A stretch of DNA of 64,000 nucleotides from Litomosoides sigmodontis (taxonomy: Eukaryota; Nematoda; Chromadorea; Rhabditida; Onchocercidae), in assembly GCA_963070105.1 (NCBI GenBank), contig OY718806.1, positions 5,291,865 to 5,355,864 on the forward strand, in the 5' to 3' direction. Each line of letters begins with the position of its first letter. The stretch's first letter is position 1. The position numbers and the translations under genes are program-made. Positions 40,632-54,098 of this stretch are shown here, piece by piece. The notes below the pieces were generated by a model. That model ran no database searches. It saw only the letters and a program-made list of their open reading frames with translations, and was not told the origin of the DNA.

Positions 40632-43600
40632 ATGTGGAGCGAACCGGACTTTCCATATCCAGAAATGGAGTTGGCATATCGGCCGGTACTAGCATGGCAG
40701 CGTAGACCGACACGTTTTCCGCTGCCATATGCTCGTCCGCCGGAGATACCACCACCGTTTATGAAACCGGATATAAATATGATACGTATGGGTATTCCAC
40801 CCCCTTTTCGTATTCCAAGGATTCCACTTGAATTTGTGACTCCTCATGCCGGTAAGTTTTTGTGGGACTAATGGCAGTTATTACAATGTAGAATTTGTCA
40901 TTTACAGTATTCGGTTCTCCTCGTTTTATTTTACAACAGTTAAGTGCGATGCTTGAGAAATCTTTTAAAACTAACTTTAATCGAAAAGCAGTCTGTATTA
41001 AAGCGATTTCGTAGACAGATGAAAATGCGCATGAAAAAGAGGGAGGAAGTATTGATTCAATGACAGCAGTATCTTTTTACAGCTCCAGGAATGCCACCTC
41101 CATCGTTGCGTCCAGTACGATCTCCCAATGTGCCTCTGTACCAAGATTTTTCCGCACCCCCACGCCCTACACCTATTAATATGAACGTTCAAATCTCAGC
41201 ACTAAAATGTACTATAGAATGGAAGTCACCTACAGTATCAAGTTTGTTGTCCATCGTATCTCTTTTTTTTAATGAAAACTTTTTCTAAGTTTCATAGCAT
41301 TGGCATTCTCGCTTCAATTGAGATATTAAGAATAGGATGATCTAAGAAATCAGAACATGAATCTGTAATGTGAATGTGACTTTGTTATATATTCAAGATG
41401 TCAGTCATCGTACTTATCAAGTTCTATTGTACACATGGAAAAGGTGTCACGTATTATTTAGAATCCACATTTACTGCCATGCAACACATCTAAATTTCAG
41501 AAACGGTGAAATATGCATACAAGCTAGAAGTTTGGGAAGGCGTGAAATGCGACACGTATGATTTTCCAGCACATGTCCTATCTTACAGGTTAAAAACTAC
41601 ACCAGGCACAGTATATAAGGTAAATGATACTTCCTGTTGTTATGATTTGCAAATCGTAACAGATATGTGTAATTAGTTTAACTCACGATTTTGGAATATT
41701 TCTATTAACATGCAAGGGTTTGTTAAGCGGAAGTCTGTATCGTATTATCGTTAAAGTTTGGTAATAAAAGCACGAGCTTCATATGCATTATGAAATAGTC
41801 GACTATATCGTTTAGATTTGGGATGTTAAAAAGCATTCACGATTTTAAGAAATAGCTTCTAATTTTTTTTAGTGTGTTGAAACCAACATTTAATCTCCCT
41901 CATCATTTTGCAGCTTGAGTTATCAGCGCGCGATGCAAACAATGCTGTCGTTGCTCTTGGAACAACTTGCATAAAAGCAGGTTCATGATCATGCTTCAGA
42001 ATATGAACTGTGAACATATAAAAATTGGCTCCAATTTCATTTATAAAAAAGCAATGATTCATTTGTTTTGCAGTGACGGTGTATTTTAGTTTTCTCAGCA
42101 GAAGAAATGCAGGCGCTTTATAAGAAGTCATTAGATTTCGTAGGAACAGTTATGCATTCATTTCGCTTTCTTTACCGTTGCAAGCCGAAGATTTATTATG
42201 ACGACATACAGGTAATCAGATCGATGACTGAGTCCATGTGTATTTCAGCTCTTTTTGTGTTATTTTGTTTTGACCCAAATGTGTGGATTATGTTGGTTAT
42301 ATTACTGTCAAATTTTGATTACAATGATAACTGATGTAGCAAGTAGCAGAAGTTTTGAATTAGTGAGCTTTTTAGTAGAATTAATTAAATTAGTAAGAAA
42401 TTAGTAAAATTAGTAAAAAATGGAATAATGGTAAGTTCAAACGAGTCACATAAATAGAGATAGAGTTCAGTTTTTTGATAAATTCATCTTTTATGTGGAA
42501 TTTTTAATAGTTTCACCGTGGTGGAATAATGGAAAAGTATATGAAGGATAATAATGGTCAGGCAGCGTCGTCAATTAATGGTGCTATAAGTGGTGAGTTT
42601 ATCTAATTTTCATTGGCAACAAATGCGGGAATAACGATTACGCACTTATAACACCAGTACAGTGCACAGCAAAAAAATGATAGTGTCCATTCTTGTTGTA
42701 TATCACAAAAAATTTGTGTCAGAGGTAGGTTAGGATGTTCTGTGATTCTTCTGCACCAAAAAGATGGCGGCATTGTGTTTACTCGTTGTGTTATAATGAG
42801 ACGTAATTATAGGCCTGTTTTTTTCTGCTCGACTCTTGCCTGATGGAAGTTTGCCAACGCACTCTCCCTTTGGCAATGTTCGAATGTTAGTGCCGGCGAT
42901 GACGTTACTTGACCCGACTCGAGTAAACATGTATTTTTGCGATTTCTACTGCAACTATATAACTCATTATGTTACAGTTGTAATCTGCGAGAAGCATTCA
43001 GATGTGAGTTATGTCGATGTTCGCTTATTACTTTTGTGAGCCACATCAGGTATTCTAATGAGATTTTATTTTAATTCATTTAAATGTTATCATTTGCTGT
43101 TACTTTCATCAGCGCTCTATTGAACGTGCGTTATTTCAGACCGATATTTTTTGCATGCAGCGCTTGATTAAATTGGCTCCGGATTCCAATCCATTTTTAC
43201 GGATTGTATTTAGACCTCCAATGTTTGAGCCCGAATTTTGGGTAAATAAAAATGTTTGGGTAGAAATATATTATACGGAAAATGTACCACTGAATTGGGG
43301 TAGATTTGATGCAATTACTGCAACTGGTGCAGGCACATCACGTGTAGGAGGCTTACCGCATAATAAGGTTTGTTTGTTATAGTTCTAATGAAGACAAAAG
43401 TAGGTAATGAATTTCCAGATCTTATTGAAATCATAAGTTGGACAGTCATCGAGTCTTTGTAAATCTTATTTAAAATGATATGTTACACGAATTGTTTTTA
43501 ACTATTTTTATTGAATACTATTTTAGCAGTGCCAAATGTGCAATCTCTATCCACAGAAAAGTAGTTCCACTGCCAAAATTGCTTCAACGAAACTTAATTC

Positions 43601-44246
43601 AACGTTTGAATTGCTTTTGCATCTGGAGCGTAAAAGATTTGGTAATGAAAACATAAGTGAATCAGCTGATTTGATCGAAACAATTTGTTCTGTCGTTGAC
43701 TCTGTGGTTGAGCAATGTTCACAGAATACAGAGAATGAAAGTAATAAGCAGGTAATGAGATGATCAATTCTTAGATAAGAAGCTAATCTGGTAATAAACA
43801 ACTGTGCAAGTTACGGGACATTACGAATGCCACACAGCCAATACTAAATTATCATTTAAACATAAGCATGAGATTTTAATTGATGGTAATGGCGAACTGA
43901 ATGAAAAGTGAGTGATTCTTAGGGAAAGAAGCGGTCGTTCTGAATTTTTATGGGAATGATTTTGTTATTGTTGGTAAAAGGTTTAGTCACTATCCAAAAT
44001 ATTTGGGGCTTACAGGAAAGCGACGATGAAGGAAGAGAAAAAAGGAAACTAGAATCACCTGAAGAAATTATGCAGCGTCTTGACGCACAAAATTTGTGTG
44101 AGGAGATGCAAGATGTTAAAAAGTGTCTAAAAGCATTCGTTGATAGTATGGACAATGGTATATCAAAAATTGAACGCTTGTTAAATGATGCAAGGCAGTT
44201 TTCAATGCGCGTAACATTTTTGCCAGCAAACTGCCTTGTACGATAG
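40632..44246 (+). CDS. PHYHIP-like protein (phytanoyl-CoA hydroxylase-interacting protein family) with proline-rich N-terminus
   Basis: Ten exons join in frame: 40632-40851, 41083-41241, 41501-41619, 41914-41980, 42090-42211, 42511-42592, 42813-43003, 43140-43367, 43527-43751 and 44016-44246, total 1644 nt or 547 aa. Residues 1-105 are proline-rich (RPPEIPPPF, IPPPFRIPRIPLEF, APGMPPPSL). A fibronectin-III-like domain follows (INMNVQISALKCTIEW, YKLEVWEGVKCDTY, LKTTPGTVYKLELSARD). The PHYHIP core matches closely in order: EKYMKDNNGQAASSINGAIS, GLFFSARLLPDGSLPTHSPF, PTRVNMYFCDFYCNYITHYV, FCMQRL with NPFL, VWVEIYYTENVPLNWG and CQMCNLYP. A charged coiled-coil tail of about 140 residues follows. 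Vertebrate PHYHIP is about 330 aa and brain-enriched, with no established catalytic activity; the extensions here roughly double the length. A TTTCAG acceptor sits 6 bases before the ATG. Confidence 0.88.
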
Positions 44247-46057
44247 CTTCAGTTGTTGCACTTTTGAATTGTGGGCGTCAGAGGAGTTGAAATGACTTAA
44301 TAATTTTTTACATTATAATCCATCTGAAACATGTTTATTTGAACTGCACGTTTTCTATTTCTACTGGCTGATATAACTTTACTGGAATGGCCTTACCTGA
44401 AATATAATTTTGCATTGATTATTGAAGTCATTTGCTCACCGTGCTTACCATGTTCATTTCTGTTTCTGTGATGTTCAACACTATCATTCTTCGATCTCAT
44501 CAATAGCTGAAATTTATTTGCCTTAGGTTTTGAACAGCATTGTCCGGTGTCATAAGGCGATGAATCCACTCGTAATATACATGTTTTTTTTCTTCATATA
44601 GGTTTTTATTTGCATTTTATTTTAATAAAAGTTCACCTAATATTTGTCCATATTCATTAGTTTGTTCAAATTCCAATCACTGAATTGATGAACCTGTTGT
44701 AGTAGCATTAGAGAGTGTGATACACAAATGTCGGTTTTTAATATCATCTTAACCAACTGATTGATGAGCTTTCTCAGACGAATGAAAGAAGCGCAAGTGT
44801 TATTACTGTTGCATATGCGTCGTTGGTCAGTGAGATGATTGTTATCTTGAGTTTTGTAATGTTAACGAGAGTCCTTGTCCTTTAAATACGACGCAAAAGC
44901 TCATAGATATTGCAATGCTCGTAAGTTGTCATACTTATAAATTGTATTGTTTGTATTCTTTGGAAATGGATGTTTCCATAATCTTGATTTCGTTTAGCTT
45001 CATGTAGCTGGCTAATCGAGTTTCCAGATTCGGAAACAATGGTAGTCGTCACATGGATCGACTTCCCTATTCCGAAAATTCATGGCATGTGGTTAATGGT
45101 TTATAATCATTTGTGTGACCGTTATGACGTTTTATACATCTTGAGACGTGTACCTGTAGCACAAAGTGGAAGTAGTTGAAACTTGCCCAAAATTTAATTA
45201 AGCATCTCAAGCTGGAATTTGCGTTTGAATTGTAACAGTTGAAGTCAGTAATGGAATAGCCGTTTTTCCGGGGACGTTGTAGAAAGGGCAAATAGTTAAC
45301 ATTGTATCAACGAATTACCCACTCCGAAGTTGATGAAAGCTTATGAGTTGTTTTCATTATTAGTGACATTATTTTCTACACTGTATATTACGTAGTTTCT
45401 CGTCCTAATTGCTTTCTGGATAATAGGTGAGTGCTGTTCTTTACCGTCCATTTTCAATTTGCCTTGGACAAAATGTGTTCCATTATCAGTGTTTTGTGCT
45501 AGCTACTGGTACTCACATAAGATGTTATTAAGATAGGCTCAGGTAATTGATGTCGTATGTTCATTTTACTACGGTTGACCTAATCAATCACTGCATACCA
45601 AAATGTATTCAGAATTGTTGATTGTGTGATTTTTTTCGATGTAAGCAAAATAAATTGTAAGTTAGGGCATGGATTAAACTAAATGACGTACTTTGATGTT
45701 ACAGCAATGAGATTTAGAGTTTTATACTGCACTGTGTTGGATGGCAGTAATGTCTAAAATATTAAGTTATTTGTGTGATGCGATGGTTATGTTCAACTTA
45801 TGGTTATATGTTGCAATCAGTTGAATTAGTGATCTCTATTTGATCCATACAGTTTACGAAATAAAATTTGGTATTTGTTAATGAAACCTTTTTTGTGGTT
45901 GTGTGAAACCTGTTGTGTGTGCGTGAATTGTATTACCTCATTAAACGATTCCTTCCAAGATTGGTATGTCAGTGAAATCAACTTTCGGCGTAGTGCATGT
46001 AGTTTACCGACCGACTCGTTGTTCTGTTTACTGCGCAAATTATTCAAACTTTTATAG
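44247..46057. other. Gap between the PHYHIP-like and SETD4-like genes
   Basis: About 1.8 kb of AT-rich DNA between two same-strand genes, too long for operon spacing. I see no exon, RNA gene or repeat. A TTTTATAG acceptor at 46050-46057 lies 27 bases upstream of the SETD4-like ATG and may be its trans-splice site. Confidence 0.5.
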
Positions 46058-46084
46058 GAGAATATTGCAGGCAGTTTACTCTGT

Positions 46085-48797
46085 ATGAATTGCACAAATT
46101 TTATGGAGTGGGTGACTGGAAACGGTGCCCGGCATTTTGGTGTCGATATCAGAGATTGTTCAAAAGAAGGTGGCAGAGGACTATTTGCAACAAGAGATTT
46201 TCGAGAAGGTGAAACAATAATATGCATCCCAATGGAAATTATCATCACTGCTGGATTTGTTGCCGAAATGCCAAGTTATTGTGGTGTTTTTAAAAGGTTC
46301 AATTTAACCTGTAAAAGATATAACTACGGCAGAAATATGTCCCGCAGTATCTCTAAGGAAAGAATGTGAGGTTCCGCGGAACTCCATCTCTAAATTCAGT
46401 AGAATTTTCTTGAAATCTTAAACCAGACTCTTTGATGTTTATAATGAATTAAGACATCAAAAAATATACGTGTGATGAAAAGTGTGTTTAAAGATAAAGT
46501 CCTTTTTAAAACTGTTCTTATAGTAAATGAACATATATTTAACTATTAAATGTGTGATAACAAGAAAGTTAGCAACCTTGTCTTTTGCAGATACCACTTA
46601 AAACCATTTGAAGCACTAGTGTATTTCTTCTTAGTAGAAAAAGATGAAAATTCAAAATGGTCTCCCTATTTGAAAATGCTTCCGAAGTCGTTCACAACAC
46701 CTGCCAATTTACATCCAAATCTCGAACCGGAAGACTTTCCGTACTGCTTGAGGAAACAATGGTATGTGCAGAAGAATGAGCTAAAGATGATGTATGAGAA
46801 GGTATACTTTCATTATTAGATGATGTATTTTTTTTCTTTTATAAAGGAGATCATTTTTCTTTTTGTGTAATGAATAAAGGATTTTGATTGTTATTTATAT
46901 CTATCCATAAGGACTGGTTAGAATTTCTTCGAAATGAATGCAGCGTAAGTTTAGACTATGGGGGCACAGATGATTTCATTCGGTATAATTATTTTTATTC
47001 GCAGTTTGTAACAATTTTGGCAGAGGGTGCAACCTGGGATAATTTTTTATGGTCTTGGCATATTGTAAATACTAGATGTATATATCGTGATAACAAGCCT
47101 CATCCACTGATTGACAACGTTGAAGGCGATTCAATTGCTATTGTACCTCTTATCGACATGCTGAATCATAGCAACGATAATCAGGTATACCATCCACTTC
47201 ATCATGTATATATCAACTGAATATGTTAATGCCATTAAGCATCACTTGTGTTGATCTGACAACTGGTTTAAATTAATAGGTAAATAATTTCCAAATTTTT
47301 TTTAGAGAAATCGATTTTCCGAAACTGATATTTTAGTCTATAATATTTTGAGGTTCAGTGTTGCGCAATTTGGGATAGCAAATTGAATTTATATAAAGTA
47401 ATCGTTACTCGATCCATCCGTAAGGGAGAACAGATATTCATCTGTTACGGGAGTCATACAAATGGATCATTGTGGATTGAATATGGTTTTTATCTGAGGG
47501 ATAATATTTGTAACAAAGTTGAAATCTCTCTCGGCTAGTTTAATTTTGAACATTACTGACATCAATGATAACCTTTCTATTATCTTCGCCATCCCTTTGA
47601 AAAAGTAGCAAGTTTTTTATTAGCATATTGATTATAGCACTGTGAACTAAGGAAATACATTAATTCGCTGAATTAAAAAATGTTTGTGAAGTGAATCATT
47701 TGTGTGAACGCAGAACGATGACATTTGCTGTGAAAAATCGTTTGAGATTTGGGTTTTTAATAATCAGCAACAAAAAAAGGCGAAACACATTGCTCAGTTT
47801 TTTATCATTCAAGTACAACGAATTTTTAGAAGACTTTATGCGACTTGCGAATGCTGCTGGAATCAGTTTCTCAGGCTTGCATAGAAAAGCGGTTCTTCAA
47901 GCAAATTTCCCGTGGTAGTTTTTCTGTTTCGTTTATCTTCTTTCTGTTTGTCGAAATCTGTGATAACAAACCATATGTACAACACTTATCTTTCCGTTTA
48001 TATTTTACAGATCATTATTGCACGATTTACATCGACTTGAAAAAAACCATTTTTTTACAAGTTTTTTTTTCAAGAAAAAAAACATTTTCTCTCCGTTAGC
48101 GATATATGCTTGGTATAATATAATACAGCAAACTAACATTTTTAAGCTTATTCTGATACACCATTCAAAGCAACTGTTTCTGAAATAGAATGTTAAGAGT
48201 TACTACTAAAGAACGAAACCTGAAAGAGGTTCAGTAACTAACTGAATAACATATAATGGAGCATTTATCGATTACTGAATGGTAGTAGTTTCAGTTCTGT
48301 ATACGCCAGTGACGTGAAGCCAAATTTTGGATTCAAAGCAAACCTAGCATTACTGAAAATGAATTGCTCAAAACTGTGAGTTTCGATATAATTTTTAGCT
48401 TTGGTGCCGTTTAGACTAACTCACTGAGTTAGTTTTGATGTTTTGGATCCTTACCTGCAGATCTGCTGTAAGCCTTTTCTGATTTGAGTTTCGAAATCTT
48501 CTCAAGCAAATTTGGGATTCCATGGACTTCGGTCCACATTCCGTTCTCTGATTAAAAACTTTCCAACAGTCACTCTTTTTTAAATCTGTGGTGAAGTAAT
48601 CTTCGAAAAGTTTCAGGGAGCTGTGGGCGAAAGTGATCTATGAGGAAACGGAGGCTGTAACAGATAACGATGTTTTAGTGATTATACGATTGTTACGCGA
48701 TGAAATAATCGAAAGTAAGAAGAAATCACCTCAAGAAACACGGTGGTTATGGAATGAGCAGATAGCATTACTCCATGCTTTTCTCAACATTGATTAG
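46085..48797 (+). CDS. SETD4: SETD4-like SET-domain lysine methyltransferase
   Basis: Split-SET methyltransferase of the SETD3/SETD4/Rubisco-LSMT class. Exons I can phase: 46085-46296, 46591-46801, 46912-47184, 47359-47533, 47830-47911, 48011 to a donor I could not fix (about 48050-48110), 48310-48375 and 48617-48797 (TAG). SET marks: GGRGLFATRDFREGETIICI, the iSET insert with SKWSPYLKMLPKSF, FLWSWHIVNTRCIY, the DMLNHS cofactor motif, RKGEQIFICYG and LWIEYGFYL with the SET tyrosines. The C-terminal Rubisco-substrate-binding-like helical part includes DFMRLANAAGISFSGLHRKA, FGFKANLALLKMNC, LELWAKVIYEE and RWLWNEQIALLHAFL. The join 47533/47830 needs a GC donor (see findings). Function is inferred from the family; human SETD4 substrates are histone H4K20 or non-histone targets depending on report. 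Confidence 0.85.
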
Positions 48798-50029
48798 GTA
48801 TATAACTCTTATTTCCTTAGATTATGCTCAACCGTGTATTTTTGTTAATAAATTATTTCGCAGAGATTCACTGCGATTCTTATTTTAATAGTAGTTTTAG
48901 TATTATCTTGGAAGGCACTTGTTGTATACTTTTTGCATTTTCTTTTCCCATGCAATCAAACTACCATAGAGAAGTATCCTAACTAGTGATTTATATGTAA
49001 CACTACGGTTTCGCAGTTTTTTGAGAGATAGTAACAATCTATGTACTACAGGAACATCTGTATAGTGCTTCCTTTATCTCTGATTGCAAGTGAAGAGTTG
49101 ATAGTAAAACAGTCTATGTATGTGCTTTCAGCATAGTTCCTATTGCAAACACATTTTTTGTTTTATAGAGCTTTTGTTCTGTACAGGCGGAATATTTGTA
49201 AGGATCGATTTCCTTTTCGAGAGTTTTTTTTTCCATGAACTTATAATACTCAAAAATGATTAAAAATTAAAAAAAAATATTACTTGCTGCTACAGATTAC
49301 GCAAGCAAGAAATTTCAAACATTTATCAGCAACTTATATTAACAACATAAAAACATAAACTGTTAACACATGCCAAGCACGAACACTCATAGCGTTGGCT
49401 AAGAATAATCTTGTTGATTAACTTGACATGTACTTCAGACAGACACCTTAGGCTACAATTTTAGCCTACAAAACAATCAAAATGCTCGAGAACCTTGGCT
49501 TCCGAATTCAAAAATAAAATGGGGGATTCAACAAATGCATGGATTTCTTGTATTGACAAAAAAAAATTATTACCTTTTTGCACGACTTACAGGGTTTCTT
49601 CTTCATTCCTAACTTCTAGATCTGTATAATACGGGGAGTCAGTGCAAAAATTTGGTGTAAATAATTAAATGAAATTACTAGTGCTTTTTAAAACACAGTG
49701 AATGAATTATACGATTAGTTCCTTAAAGTATTTGTTAAATTCAGGCTCAATATTTCCACCCTCTTTGAGACACTTGTCAAAAATACATTACTGCCAATAG
49801 AGGTAGTGCAACTCCTAATTTTGAGACACACTACTAAGTAGCTAAAGTAATTTACCAAGTTACGCAGCAGTCCTACAAATACAAAACCCAAAATTGAGCT
49901 AAGTATAACAAACTTATTGCTATGCGACTTAAAAATTTGCCGTAAGACAATACATAATATTCTGCCGTCAAACAGCAAGAACCACTCTGATCTCGCACCG
50001 CCAATCATAACAAAGTAAAATAACCAACA
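48798..50029. other. Intergenic between convergent SETD4-like and catp-8 genes
   Basis: Holds both 3' UTRs. An AATAAA lies near 48846, about 50 bases past the SETD4-like stop, and could serve as its polyadenylation signal. No gene is seen. Confidence 0.5.
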
Positions 50030-53000
50030 TTACGTACATCTCATATCACCAAGCAGAAAGCACAGCATTCGATCAATCACAAAGCAAGCCAACAAATCCG
50101 CCGCTATGCAACTTAATAAGGCCTTCCGATACTGAAATGCTATTTGTTAATTACCAATAAAAGATGACACTAAGATCTGACATGAAGTTCGACATTTATA
50201 ACAGTAGTTTTTTTATGCTGATTGTCGGAAATGATATCTCAGTGTAATGCAAAATAAACTGGTAAAGCACAAACTATATCCTGTCCAATCATACTATCGT
50301 TTACTAAAGGTGAAATCGTAATCGTATAAGTAGCCACTTACACCAACTGGCAATTCAACAAGTTCAAATTTCTCCGTCAGTTCTGGAGATATACCAGATG
50401 CCAGCATGAATACAGCAAATCCAGAAAACAACAAACTGTAAAGCATGGGTTTGTTTTCCAACAGACTTTCCATAAACGGATGACCCTTTAAATGAAATAT
50501 GTTTACAAAAGAAAATCATTCACAACTAAAGAATTTTGTTTAGTTTATCATTTAACAACAATTTACATTGTACATATGGAAAACATCTTCGAAACTCAAA
50601 ATTTTAACCAACCCGATAGTTCACAGCAAATGTGGCCACCTGCAATGCTAGTGCCATAAGATAAACCGCTGAATTAAGTAAATTTGGCTTGAACTCTGCT
50701 TCCAAATCAACTTTTTCACTGGAAAGCATATATACATATGCAAGAGCGATGTACCTTCCTATTTTCACATACTTTGATGAACACAGTCACAATATATATG
50801 ATTCAATGGAATAAATAACAGACGTGTTGAAAATCACTCACTGAGGATCTGCTGCTTGTGCTTCTCGTACAACGTATATCAAGCAACCAAAATGAATGGC
50901 AAACTGAAGAGAAACTGTAAGAAGTGTGTAGGCATTGAATATGTTTGGGGTAGGTCTCTGTCGGGCGAGTGTTTTGAGTGGCTATAATAGCATAAAACTT
51001 ATGAAACAGGACAGTTATAGACAATAAAATTCATGAAAAAGATTGTAAGAAATTTGTTATGATCCGAAACATCACCTTCGATCTCGAAATGAACAAGAAG
51101 CATGCAGCAAGAAGTAGGCCTTGGACAGTAGCCTGAGTGTCAGAAAACTTGATTCCATCCAAGTAGAGTACACTCTGACTATATGCAAGCACTAAAGCGT
51201 TCAGAGCAAGAATTTTGAACATTTGTAATGTCGTAACCAACGTACAGCGTCCTTGCTTAATAACGTGGCATACTGCAACCAATAATCCAAAAACAAATTT
51301 CAATTGAAAATAGACCGTTATATTCTGATTTTCGAAAAAAGGAAACGTACTTGATTGTATGGATGTGTATTTCGACGTAAATGGAGCTGCTATTGAAGCA
51401 TCGCCAAGTCGAACAACTTGAACCTTTTCTTCCTCTTTTAAATCCTTCATCATCTGCTCAAGCCGTCTAGCAGTGGTACTCGACATAGGATTATGTCTAA
51501 TACAAAATATATTAGAGAATCATTTTATGATGAGTGAAATATTCGAGTAAGAAACAAGACGATAAGTTTTGACAGTTTTATGTTGTGTGTATGAGGACGA
51601 TTGGAAGCTAAACCTTTGTCTCGCACCGGAAAGCAGATCTGTCCGCCGTGCTGAGTGCTGTGTCAGAGATTTTTTTATACTGCCTAGCGGACTGCTTGAA
51701 TTAGTATGCGAATTGGAAATAGGTTGACAGAGATGGTCTGAGGAAGAATTTGTTTTATTTCCTTCTTCTTTTTTCCGCCTTTTCTCACCAGCTTTTGAAG
51801 CATCATATGGGTGAGAAAGCAATGCGACACCTGGATGAAAAGACTCATACGAGGAAAAATTAAAACACAAAACGTGAAGGTGGGATTGGGATAAGACATT
51901 CAGCATTTCCGAATAAAAAAAAAACGAAAAATAAATAAGAAAACTACACAGTCAGAAGCACTGGTTTTCATACCAAGATTATAACAAAAACTTAATTCAA
52001 GAAAAGCAATAAAATCTAACCGACATCAGCATGTTTCAATGCACCAACGTCGTTTGTACCATCTCCACACATGAGTGTCACATAACCGAGTCCCTTAAGC
52101 TCATTTATAACCCGTTCCTAAATTCATGACAAAATTGTTGAGTGATATGAAAATAAGAATCCTTGTAGAATCTCTACACAAAGAAAAAATTGAACTACCT
52201 ACGAAATTATATCAATTTCATTATGTTGTTTGAAGCCCACTAATTGTTAACAATTTCCAGCAAAACGATCAACTAAGATCGCACAAACAAAACCAGCAAT
52301 ATAACAGCAACATGCTTAATCACAACTCATAGAGAAAGCCAGAACTTGTAAGCCGATATAATGCATATGAATGTATTGGAACATGCTGTCATGTTACCTT
52401 TTGTTTGGGTGCCATTCTAGCAAAGATCTTTATATGATGGATAATGCACCGCAAAAACTGAGTATGATTATTGAGAAGATACATGAATGCCTGAAAAATA
52501 TAAGTGCATGTGCATTCACCATAGTTCTCAAATCCAACGAAATGTATCAAATAAATAGAAATATGTACATCAAACCTTCAGTACCAAGTATTAAGTATGG
52601 TTGACCAAGCGTTCTCAGAAGTAACTAACAGCTCTATGAGACTATTTACTCCACTCAACAGCGCTTCTGGACTAATGCCAAATTTCAACAGAAAACATGC
52701 GTCTAACACATTGCATCCAACATTCAATAAACTCAATCATTTAGCGAAGAGTCACTGCTTAAAAATAATATAATGTACCTGTCCAGTGATACAGAACTCA
52801 TGCTCACTAATAAAAGGCATCATTTCAACATTTGGACTTAGTAGAAAATTGAACTCGTTGTCATCATTTGCTGATTTCCACACCCACTTGTTATCACCTA
52901 AAAACTGCGGTGTTTACACAATAGGACGAAACGTGACCAAGTAATGGTAAGCTTCTATTCTAGTTCACAAAATGTATACAGCGCCATAGAGCTCAATTGG

Positions 53001-54010
53001 GCATCAACCTTTTAAGAACCTGTACATTTACACTTGAGAGATCAGCAAGTAGAAAAATTTGAAAGTAGCAATATGTTTTCTAACACTGCTGCTCGGTCAA
53101 TAAAAGGATATCTTCCACTTAAATATATTTCAGCAAGTTCACGAAATTCTGTTTCACTATGATAAGATATTGAATAAATGAATGTTAAAACCTTGAGGTT
53201 CATCCAAAATAAGAACAGGCATTGACTTCCTCGTGAATCGAAGAACTTTGGCAACATGACAAGCGGTGAGAGGATTATCACCGGTAATCATCACTACTTT
53301 GTGAGATGATTCTGTAATTTCTTTCACCATTGCTTTAGTATCCGGTTTTAAGGGGCACGATATAACGACGAAACCAGCAAACGTCAAATGTTGTTCGAAG
53401 TCTTCTCGCTTTCGATCTCTCATCTATTAAAAGAAGCATGTCAGCTTCAAATAATCAGCACATCTTAATCTGAGGTATAACAAATGATGACCTAAAAATG
53501 AAACCAATTCGGCAATTCCAAATTATACGTAAGTATACCTCCTGATAGGTCAACGATCCAATTTCCCGAATGCCCAAAGCAAGAACTCGTGCGCCTTGTC
53601 GTGCCAAGTGTCGGTATGCTTGGATATAGTTTTCAGGGACTGTTTCATACTGCAAAAAACAAACACTAACACACATAAATACAGAAAAGGAAATAATAGT
53701 ACGAGATGTAGTGACTTAAATAAATAAAAAATTTAAAAAACTTTGCATAAAACACAAACCATACTCTCCAGCGTTTCTGGAGCGCCTTTCACAGCTACAA
53801 TATGCTTCGTTTCATTGGTTCCAGTTGCAACATAACCTGCGATTACCGTCATTCTTTTGAAGAAGGAGGAGAAATGATATCGATGAAAAATTTTGAGTGG
53901 CTGCATTTTAGACTTTCTCGGAATCACTGTGTCGTCTAAAATATGAAAGAAAAATCTATTATCCGTTATTATAAAAGCAATTCACGTGAAGGAAGCAACC
54001 AAAGATATAT

Positions 54011-54098
<88 letters not shown>

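Noticed and set aside
44660..44680. B-box-like GTTCAAATTCC suggesting a tRNA
   Set aside because: No matching A box or acceptor stem at the right distance.
52615..52700. Extra catp-8 exon reading [18 protein letters not shown] on the minus strand
   Set aside because: Exons 52897-52779 and 52490-52398 join in frame exactly as in ATP13A1 without it, and it lacks a suitable acceptor/donor pair.
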